Shown here piece after piece: positions 6,743 through 13,340 of a DNA stretch of 20,998 bases (the first letter of the stretch is position 1; every line of letters starts with the position of its first letter). A model generated the notes under the pieces. It was not told the DNA's origin and made no database searches. It saw only the letters and a program-made list of their open reading frames with translations. The stretch lies in assembly GCA_040007395.1 (NCBI GenBank), contig JBDTVG010000169.1, forward strand, positions 1 through 20,998, in the 5' to 3' direction. This DNA comes from DATGFK01 sp040007395. GTDB lineage: Bacteria; Chloroflexota; Anaerolineae; Aggregatilineales; UBA2796. The translations under genes were made by a program, and so were the position numbers.

Positions 6743-8341
6743 ATGATACGTTTTGGTCAATCTTCTTTAAGAGCCTTATTTTTCAAGCTAGCTATTCTGG
6801 CGGTTGTTGATGCTTTTGCGATCCAACTTTCTATCACGCTGGGTACGCGCATTGGCGCTGCGCTTGGCATCGCCATCGCCGTCTTTACCATCATTGTCAA
6901 TATTGTTTTCTTAGATGAGCGTTTGTACCCTTGGCGCTGGATCTCGCCAGCGTTGGCGGGTATGTTCCTACTGGTTGTCTATCCGATGGCCTATTCGGTC
7001 ACGGTTGCCTTCACCAATCGGGGCGATGGACATACCTTGACCAAGCAGCAGGTCTTGGGTCAATGGGAGGCCACATATTTCACACCAGACAACGCCGAAA
7101 TTTATAAAGCCTATATTTTTGCCAGACCTGTAGCCGATCCCCAACAGAGCGATTTTCGCTTCTGGTTGGTAGATCCTGATGGTAAAACCTTTATCGCTAG
7201 TTCCGATGTCACCGGCTTGCAAGCCGTTCCCGCCAATGACACCACCTACGGAGCACGCGACAGTAAGGATGTACCCAACGCCCTGGGCGAATTTGTCCGA
7301 ATTACCCCGCAGCGTTACAGCACTCGTCTAGCAGGGTTGACTATTCAGAACCCACCACACCTGATCAAGCTGACCAAGCTGTTGCTGCTGGATCAAGCTT
7401 TTCAGGCACAAACACAAGAGCATGTATATGTGTACGACAGTGCGAAAAACGAAGTTACCGATCAGCAGACCAACAAAGTTTACCGTGAGGAACGCGGAAA
7501 CTTTGTGACTGGTACGGGTGCAGATCGAGAAATCTTGGTTCCGGGCTTCGAGGCCTATATCGGGTTTGATAACCTGTTGCGGGTTGTTCTGGATGCCAAT
7601 GTGCGCGATCCGTTTTGGCGTATCTTTGCTTGGACGGTGGTCTTTGCCGTAAGCACCGTTGTCACCCAGTTTGCGCTGGGGCTGCTGTTTGCATTGGTAC
7701 TAAACTCGCCCGATCTGCCACTGCGTCCACTGTGGCGTTCGCTCCTGATCATCCCCTATGCCGTTCCCTTCTGGCTAGGTGCCGAAGTCTGGCGAGGCTT
7801 GCTCAACCCGTCTTATGGGCCGATCAATCTCATGCTCAAAAACTTGATCGGCATTTCGCCGCAGTGGTTCTCCGATCCGGGCTTGGCTAAGTTGATGATC
7901 TTGTTTGTCAATATGTATCTTGGTTTTTCCTACATGATGTTGATTTCGTTGGGCGCACTGCAAAGTATCCCGCACGATATTTATGAAGCAGCGGTCATCG
8001 ATGGAGCCAACGATATACAGCGATTCAGATTCATGACGCTGCCTCTGATTCTCGTGGCGGTTGGCCCGTTGTTGATCGCTAGTTTTGCCTTCAACTTCAA
8101 TAACTTCACGATTATTGAACTGCTGAACAATGGTGGCCCGCCGATGTCGGCGGCGAGTGTGGCTGGACACACCGATATTTTACTTTCGTATACGTACCGA
8201 CTAGCATTTTCGGGCGCACAAGGTGCGGATTACGGTTTCGCCGCTGCCGTTGGTATGTTCATTTTCGTCATCGTTGCTACGCTCACATTTCTCAACTTCC
8301 GGTTCACGGGCGCTTTGGAAAAGGTTGCGGAAAATGGCTAA
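6743..8341 (+). CDS. malF: Maltose-type ABC transporter permease MalF
   Basis: One of two membrane subunits of a type-I sugar importer. It has the MalF-specific build: two N-terminal hydrophobic segments (about 13-33 and 37-56), a third starting at the MalF-like LYPWRWISPALAGM (61-74), then a large extracytoplasmic domain (about 93-290, like the P2 loop of E. coli MalF), and a C-terminal permease core of five or so segments. The cytoplasmic EAA loop is EAAVIDGAND (415-424), which contacts the ATPase. At 532 residues it is close to the 514 of E. coli MalF. The Shine-Dalgarno is weak, fitting lower expression than malE. It overlaps malG by eight bases. Confidence 0.93.
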   Translation: MIRFGQSSLRALFFKLAILAVVDAFAIQLSITLGTRIGAALGIAIAVFTIIVNIVFLDERLYPWRWISPALAGMFLLVVYPMAYSVTVAFTNRGDGHTLTKQQVLGQWEATYFTPDNAEIYKAYIFARPVADPQQSDFRFWLVDPDGKTFIASSDVTGLQAVPANDTTYGARDSKDVPNALGEFVRITPQRYSTRLAGLTIQNPPHLIKLTKLLLLDQAFQAQTQEHVYVYDSAKNEVTDQQTNKVYREERGNFVTGTGADREILVPGFEAYIGFDNLLRVVLDANVRDPFWRIFAWTVVFAVSTVVTQFALGLLFALVLNSPDLPLRPLWRSLLIIPYAVPFWLGAEVWRGLLNPSYGPINLMLKNLIGISPQWFSDPGLAKLMILFVNMYLGFSYMMLISLGALQSIPHDIYEAAVIDGANDIQRFRFMTLPLILVAVGPLLIASFAFNFNNFTIIELLNNGGPPMSAASVAGHTDILLSYTYRLAFSGAQGADYGFAAAVGMFIFVIVATLTFLNFRFTGALEKVAENG

Positions 8342-9239
8342 TGCTAACCCAACACGATCACGCAAGACTCAGCATGACGGGATAGTTGTCAGTAATCGGC
8401 GAATGCGATCAGCGTTACAACTGGCAGTCGTGATTCTGGGATCAATTTTTGCCCTGTATCCTTTCATCGTGGTGGTGTCTGCGTCGTTCGATCCGACAAA
8501 CTCGCTATCCGGTCAAACGCTGATCCCTGCCAACGCTTCCTTCATCAACTACCAAAAGATTCTCAGCAATGAGCAGACACCAATTTTACGGTGGCTGGCA
8601 AACTCGCTCACGGTGTCCGCGATCACGGCGATCATTACCCTGATATTGACAACATTGGCAGCGTATTCTTTTTCGCGCTTCCGGTTTCGTGGTCGTCAGG
8701 CCAGTTTGCAGATAACCTTGCTGATTCAGGTATTCCCTTCAGTGGTGGGATTGGTCGCCTTTTACATTCTGTTGCAGCAGCTAGGGGATATTATCCCTTG
8801 GTTGGGGCTAAATAGTTTAGGCGGGCTAATCTTGATTTATACGGGGAGTGCATTGGGCGCGAATGCGTGGCTGATGAAAGGCTATTTTGATACCATCCCG
8901 CGTGACCTTGATGAATCGGCAATGGTCGATGGCGCGAGTCGTTGGACAATCTTTGTCCAGATTATCTTGCCACTGATTCGCCCGATCCTAGCGGTCATCG
9001 CGTTACTGGCCTTCGTCACCAGCTTCAATGACTTTCTGATCCCCCAAGTCTTGCTCAAAGATACCAACGTAAAAACGTTATCCGTTGGGCTAATCAGCTT
9101 GCTTAATAATAACTTTTCGGTAAGTTGGGGGGTATTTGCAGCAGGGGCACTGATCGGTACGCTGCCCATCATCATTATCTTCTTGGCGTTGCAGACACAG
9201 ATTGTCGGCGGGTTGGCGACGGGTGCGGTCAAGGGCTAG
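8334..9239 (+). CDS. malG: Maltose-type ABC transporter permease MalG
   Basis: The second pore subunit (301 residues, close to 296 in E. coli). It has a basic cytoplasmic N-terminus, a first membrane segment at about 26-50, further segments from about 85 on, and the EAA-type loop ESAMVDGASRW (194-204), which docks the ATPase. The ATG at 8334 overlaps the end of malF by eight bases, suggesting translational coupling; the frame is open further upstream only because it runs inside malF. No malK-like ATPase follows, so the importer must use an ATPase encoded elsewhere, as in MsmX-type shared systems. Confidence 0.94.
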   Translation: MANANPTRSRKTQHDGIVVSNRRMRSALQLAVVILGSIFALYPFIVVVSASFDPTNSLSGQTLIPANASFINYQKILSNEQTPILRWLANSLTVSAITAIITLILTTLAAYSFSRFRFRGRQASLQITLLIQVFPSVVGLVAFYILLQQLGDIIPWLGLNSLGGLILIYTGSALGANAWLMKGYFDTIPRDLDESAMVDGASRWTIFVQIILPLIRPILAVIALLAFVTSFNDFLIPQVLLKDTNVKTLSVGLISLLNNNFSVSWGVFAAGALIGTLPIIIIFLALQTQIVGGLATGAVKG

Positions 9240-9280
9240 GACAATTAAGTAGGATTTTCGCTTAAACGGCGATAATTGTC
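9240..9280. repeat. Inverted repeat after malG
   Basis: GACAATTA (9240-9247) and TAATTGTC (9273-9280) are perfect 8-base inverted repeats, with a smaller nested pair TCGC/GCGA inside (9258-9261 and 9269-9272). No T run follows, so it is not a typical intrinsic terminator; it could be an RNA processing or protein-binding site. Confidence 0.45.
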
Positions 9281-9324
9281 GGCGTACTTGGCAGCGAGTT
9301 TGTCTAGTTTCTGATCGGGCGTGG

Positions 9325-9353
9325 TTGACAATCCTTGCTGAATGCGCCAGAAT
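9325..9353 (+). promoter_or_regulatory. Candidate promoter for frr-uppS
   Basis: A perfect -35 box, TTGACA (9325-9330), is followed after 17 bases by CAGAAT (9348-9353), a four-of-six -10 match. It would give a leader of about 90 bases before frr and would keep frr and uppS independent of the sugar-regulated mal genes upstream. Confidence 0.5.
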
Positions 9354-9452
9354 CAATAGGATACAAGCACGTAAAGACAGGTAAGATTCAGCCTCAACCA
9401 GAGGTTGTTAAACTTAAATTCTTCGTACTGCTGCTCAAAAGGTAGAATCACC

Positions 9453-10019
9453 ATGAACACCGATGTACTTGATGTAATTAAAGACGCTGAATCACGGATG
9501 AAAGGCGCAATCCACGCGCTCGAAGAACACTTGGGGACGATCCGTACTGGGCGTGCTAACCCATCGCTCGTCGATAAGTTGATGGTCGATTATTACGGCA
9601 CTGCTACGCCGCTGTACCAGATGGCAACGATTAATGTGCCGGAAGCAATGCTCATCACGATCAAGCCTTTCGACAAAACCTCGCTCCATTCGATTGAGAA
9701 AGCGATCACCAACTCCGAGTTGGGACTCAACCCCAATAACGACGGGACGATCATTCGCTTGGCGCTGCCACCACTGACCACCGAACGCCGCAGGGAATTG
9801 GTCAAAGTAGTTCATACCAAACTTGAAGACTCACGGATCGCACTTCGCAACATCCGTCGCAGCGCCATCGAAGATTTGCGTGAGTACGAGAAAGAAAAAA
9901 TGATCTCCGAAGACGAGAGCCACGATGGTCAAGAAGAAATCCAAAAGCTGACCGATAAATATACTGAGCAGGTGGAAAGCATCGGTAAGCGTAAAGAAAC
10001 GGAGATCATGGCGATCTAG
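9453..10019 (+). CDS. frr: Ribosome recycling factor
   Basis: RRF, with EF-G, splits post-termination ribosomes. The 188-residue length matches the family (about 185). Landmarks are the N-terminal helix with LGTIRTGRANPSLVD, VDYYGTATPLYQMA in the beta domain, and the long C-terminal helices with PPLTTERRRELVK and RNIRRSAIEDLREYEKEK. I chose the ATG at 9453, after AAAAGG, because homology begins there; an ATG at 9405 would add 16 unrelated residues. It is normally next to pyrH; here the mal genes separate them by more than 4 kb. uppS follows after 35 bases. Confidence 0.97.
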   Translation: MNTDVLDVIKDAESRMKGAIHALEEHLGTIRTGRANPSLVDKLMVDYYGTATPLYQMATINVPEAMLITIKPFDKTSLHSIEKAITNSELGLNPNNDGTIIRLALPPLTTERRRELVKVVHTKLEDSRIALRNIRRSAIEDLREYEKEKMISEDESHDGQEEIQKLTDKYTEQVESIGKRKETEIMAI

Positions 10020-10054
10020 CCGACTGATACAGTCCTAGCAAGCCTGAAAACACG

Positions 10055-10783
10055 ATGAGCAATAACGCACAGGTGCAGCCCGAACGAGTCCCTTTTCATT
10101 TGGCGATCATCATGGACGGTAACGGGCGTTGGGCACGTTCACGGGGTTTGCCCCGGCTTGCCGGACACAAGGCTGGGGTCGAGAATTTGCGCCGTATCCT
10201 ACGCGCTTGCAGCGAGTTCGGCATCAAGATTCTGACCCTCTATGCCTTTTCCACTGAAAATTGGGGCCGCCCCGAACCCGAAGTACGCGGACTCATGAAT
10301 ATCCTCGAAACGGTCATCGATCACGAACTGGATGAACTAGACGCGAATGGTGTCCAGATCCGGCACTTGGGCAATCCCGATGGCTTTACGCCCATGCTGG
10401 GCCGCAAAGTCCACGAGGCGATTGAACGCACCCGCAATAATGATCGCTTGATCCTCAATGTGGCCTTCAATTACGGCGGACGTGAGGAGATCCTCTATGC
10501 CGTGCGGCGGATTGTCGCGGACGGCGTGGCTGTCGAGGAGATCGACGACGTGCTGTTTAGCCACTATCTGTATACCGCTGGCGCACCCGACCCCGATCTG
10601 ATCGTGCGCACCAGCGGTGAACTCCGCGTGAGCAACTTCTTGATCTGGCAGGGGGCGTATGCCGAATACTACGCCACGCCGACCTACTGGCCCGACTTCG
10701 ACAAAGAGGAACTTCGCAAAGCGTTGATCCACTATAACGGGCGTGAACGTCGCTTTGGTTTGGTGACACCGCCCACACCGTGA
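10055..10783 (+). CDS. uppS: Isoprenyl (undecaprenyl) diphosphate synthase
   Basis: A cis-prenyltransferase that adds isopentenyl units in Z configuration to make the polyprenyl diphosphate carrier for peptidoglycan and other envelope polymers. Conserved regions are in order: IIMDGNGRWARSRGLPRLAGH with the catalytic Asp, LTLYAFSTENWGRP, LNVAFNYGGREEI, and PDLIVRTSGELRVSNFLIWQ followed by AYAEYY. Length is 242, typical for the family. It follows frr as in many genomes, but the usual next genes (cdsA, dxr) are absent; an AIPR gene fragment ends only 11 bases away on the opposite strand. Confidence 0.96.
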   Translation: MSNNAQVQPERVPFHLAIIMDGNGRWARSRGLPRLAGHKAGVENLRRILRACSEFGIKILTLYAFSTENWGRPEPEVRGLMNILETVIDHELDELDANGVQIRHLGNPDGFTPMLGRKVHEAIERTRNNDRLILNVAFNYGGREEILYAVRRIVADGVAVEEIDDVLFSHYLYTAGAPDPDLIVRTSGELRVSNFLIWQGAYAEYYATPTYWPDFDKEELRKALIHYNGRERRFGLVTPPTP

Positions 10784-10794
10784 CGTAGATAAAA

Positions 10795-11784
10795 TTAACT
10801 CGACCACTTAGTTTCTAAAGTACGCCTAATATACCCGAGAAAGCCCTCTTTTTCGTGTATTCCGCTTGCCCACACTCTCATTGGCACTTTCTTCTTCATC
10901 GCTTCGTCCATTCTTTTAATTTCTTGGTATAGATCGGCACGATGGCGAAGCACAAAACGTGGCTTATAACGTTCGTTACGATAGGCATCCTGCCAAAGCC
11001 CATGCATTAGGGCTTCTACCGCCTCACGAAAAAACAGCCACATAACTATCAATAAATCATCATCTTCAACATCGTTTATGTTATCTGTTGCGGTGCGTAT
11101 ATCGAAGTTATCTGCAAGGACTCCCCACGAACGTGTTGATAGAAGTACTTGACCACAACGATGTGCATCTGCTCCCAACGCTGCAAAAAGTGAATACCCT
11201 ACAAATTCAACGAACATTAGGGACATAGTATATAAGATCTGGTTTAGAGTGTACTCTTCATCCTCGCGAAGGATTTTCTCTTCCTCCTGAAACGAAATAG
11301 AACCGGGAGCAACATGTTTCCTTGCCAACGAAGCCTTTCTATTTGCCGATGAAGATGGTACGACTTTACTGGCAAAACTGCGAGCAAGATAGGCTGATAA
11401 CATGATATAGGGATCTGGTGCAGCGGATTCACTATCGTCTACGGCCTGCTCAATGGTTTGGTAATTGCTATAGCCATGTTTTTGCTGTCGATTTAAGAAG
11501 ATAAGATCGTAGTATGGTTTATCAAAGAGGCTTTTTTTGTCATTCGTGGCTTTATCAGCAAATCCCAGAAATGCTAACCAATCGCGTGCTAAATCGTGAT
11601 TGTCGATCTTTTTATTCCCTTGTTTAGCCTTGAACACCCCTTTGGGTAAATTTATGTACGGTCTCCAACGCTTTGGATCGTCTTTGAATGCATCCCAAGC
11701 TCCTTGCTTTGCCTCATAAAACCAATGAAGTTTGTTAGCAAAAAGGTGTATGAACTCAATTTGTTCTGATGCATTACTAACCAA
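10795..11784 (-). pseudogene. AIPR-family protein, 3' fragment (interrupted by a MITE-like element)
   Basis: This 329-codon frame is the C-terminal half of the gene that begins at 13159. Its first codons (TTG GTT AGT AAT) lie in the target duplication of the inserted element and continue directly from the last codons of the 5' fragment, giving RRNLV then SNASEQIEFIHL. The segment after the junction, HLFANKLHWFYEAKQGAW, looks like the region of AIPR proteins that follows the NxQNP motif. The rest is hydrophilic with a Glu/Asp-rich stretch near NINDVEDDD and has no further recognised domain. It has no proper start; a GGGTGG in the element's end could act as a weak ribosome site before the TTG. 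The base composition is visibly more AT-rich than neighbouring genes. Confidence 0.85.
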
Positions 11785-11787
11785 ATT
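11780..11787. repeat. Target-site duplication, left copy
   Basis: ACCAAATT directly abuts the left inverted repeat of the inserted element; an identical copy lies at 12015-12022 on the other side. Confidence 0.9.
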
Positions 11788-12014
11788 CTAGCCACCCGAC
11801 ACTGAATATATATTCCAGTTAATGCGGGTTACGAACGCTCAAAACGGATTGGGCAATCCTTATAAACCGACAGGAGAGTTAACTATCAACAAATTCAATG
11901 GTCTATTATATCTATATCTCACGCCTTTATTTATACAATAGGGTATTCAAAACAACTTTTCTGAATGTGTCAAGCCCTTTTGTATCGCTCAAATGTTCAG
12001 TGTCGGGTGGCTAG
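11788..12014. mobile_element. MITE-like non-autonomous element (227 bp)
   Basis: The ends are perfect 19-base inverted repeats: CTAGCCACCCGACACTGAA (11788-11806) and its exact reverse complement (11996-12014), with partial pairing continuing inward. The element is flanked by the 8-base direct duplication ACCAAATT. The interior is AT-rich, holds no meaningful ORF and has a small internal hairpin, GGATTG/CAATCC (11846-11859). This is the anatomy of a miniature inverted-repeat element moved by a transposase encoded elsewhere. An 8-base duplication occurs in several IS families; I cannot assign the CTAG-starting ends to one. It interrupts the AIPR gene. Confidence 0.92.
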
Positions 12015-13159
12015 ACCAAATTGCGACGTTGCATTGGATTTTGATTATTAGTGGCAAAAACCACTTGAGAGATCTGTTCGACTGCATCATTCTGGAGCAA
12101 ACGGACAAGAACATAGCAATCGTCGGCAAAATAAACTTTTTGATGCTCTGGTAAGGAATGATATGCTCGCTCAAGAGCAACAACAGTCTGAAGGCCGTTG
12201 ACGATTCCCGGATGGGTTACATCAAATGCCGCTCGTTGACCAGCCGGCGGTTTAAAAGCATTGCATGTAATGGTTAGGCCGTTGTTAAGAAATCTGAATT
12301 CCTTCATAGAGCGATTACGGGACGCTGATTGTTGGATAGCATGATTTACACTACTGTTACGGATGCTTGCTCTAACATTGGGTTCAAAAATCTGATAACC
12401 TAAACTCCGATAAGCTTCCACTAAGTCTAAAGCTCGACAATAGAAAATTGCACTTCGATTATCATGCAAATAATGTTTGTTGTCAGTTTGACGCATAGGG
12501 GTAAGCCTAATGGAATCAACCTTGCGCCCGTCTTTATCAACCCATTCATGATTAGTTTCGCGCCACGAAGCTTCTAGCACATTATCAAGGGTTTGAAAAT
12601 CAACATAAAATTGGAGAGGTGTCTCACCATAAATCACAGGATTTTCTAGTGAACGCTCAAAGTCCGCAAGTTCAGTAAATGCCTTATCTGTTAAGGTTTT
12701 GCCTAAAATAACAAGGGTCAATCGAACAGAAATAGGATTTTCTATATTTTGAACCACATGGTTTTTAACCAAATGATTTAACGCATCCTTTATTCCTACA
12801 AGTCTTTGATGATTCGGCTCATCAGGACTCATCAAAAAGTTATATGCACGCATCAAATCAGTCACACCCTTATGATCAAAAAGAGACTCATAATCAAAGA
12901 TGCCTCTGTCCGATACTTGACGTGTTTTCACTTGGAAAATGTATAGTCCATCCTCAGTTGCATACCAGAAATCAATTCCTCGATCACCTGCCCCATCAAT
13001 AAACTCTAGATCTTCGAGGTCGTATCCTAGCCTTTGTGCAATGACACGCTCCGCTGCAAATGGTAACTGTAAACCTTCTTCCGCTGCATACTCACGAATA
13101 TCATTTACTAAGTTATCCAAATAGGTTTGATAATGTAATTTGAGGGATGTATCTTCCAC
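12011..13159 (-). pseudogene. AIPR-family anti-phage protein with N-terminal nuclease motif, 5' fragment
   Basis: AIPR (abortive infection phage resistance) proteins are defence-associated. This 382-residue fragment carries an N-terminal PD-(D/E)XK-like motif, E37...GDRGIDF (D63)...IFQVK (Q76, K78), resembling Mrr-type endonucleases. The AIPR core follows: NVRASIRNSSVN (261-272), NNGLTIT (292-298), IVNGLQT (319-325) and ATNNQNPMQRRNLV (369-382). Translation then stops at a TAG supplied by the element's inverted repeat. The start is GTG at 13159 after AGGGG. Joined to 10795-11784 without the element and one duplication, the protein would be about 709 residues, a normal AIPR length. The short form keeps the nuclease motif and most of the AIPR core, so residual activity is possible. 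Confidence 0.88.
12015..12022. repeat. Target-site duplication, right copy
   Basis: ACCAAATT directly abuts the right inverted repeat of the inserted element, matching 11780-11787. It lies within the coding frame of the 5' AIPR fragment (codons for Asn-Leu-Val). Confidence 0.9.
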
Positions 13160-13215
13160 CGTTTAGCCCCTGAAATCTAAGATGAGATTCAAACCGAAAA
13201 ATTGTATTCTGAACT

Positions 13216-13249
13216 AGAATGTGCAAACCAACACATTCTCTTAATTATA
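13216..13249 (-). promoter_or_regulatory. Candidate AIPR promoter with adjacent operator-like hairpin
   Basis: On the minus strand a perfect TATAAT (13244-13249) is followed at once by an 8-base inverted repeat, AGAATGTG/CACATTCT (13216-13239, 8-base loop), at about the expected transcript start. The -35 region is weak. The repeat could be a repressor site or a 5' hairpin. The remainder of the 181-base gap holds only this and the hairpin next to the kinase gene. Confidence 0.35.
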
Positions 13250-13283
13250 ATGCAAAGCTTAATGTAGAGGAAATATAGCTCAA

Positions 13284-13320
13284 TCAGATAAAGCTACGAG
13301 CACGGAATAGCTTTATCTGA
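13284..13320 (-). terminator. Hairpin after the histidine kinase gene
   Basis: A perfect 13-bp inverted repeat, TCAGATAAAGCTA (13284-13296) and TAGCTTTATCTGA (13308-13320), with an 11-base loop, starts 20 bases past the kinase stop codon. It is probably a transcript end or stabiliser, but there is no clear T run on either strand, so its use as an intrinsic terminator is uncertain. Confidence 0.5.
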
Positions 13321-13340
13321 GCCATAGTAAGTTCTACAAA

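Noticed and set aside
7775..8170. 131-codon minus-strand frame inside malF
   Set aside because: It is a shadow of a clear permease gene: high in Arg/His/Gln, no ribosome site, no family.
8223..8333. Upstream extension of malG
   Set aside because: It lies inside malF in another frame; MalG homology starts after the ATG at 8334.
9240..9452. tRNA or small RNA in the malG-frr gap
   Set aside because: No cloverleaf, T-loop consensus or terminator could be found; only an inverted repeat and a promoter-like pair are supported.
11807..11995. Transposase or toxin gene inside the inserted element
   Set aside because: The interior is AT-rich and has no meaningful open frame on either strand.
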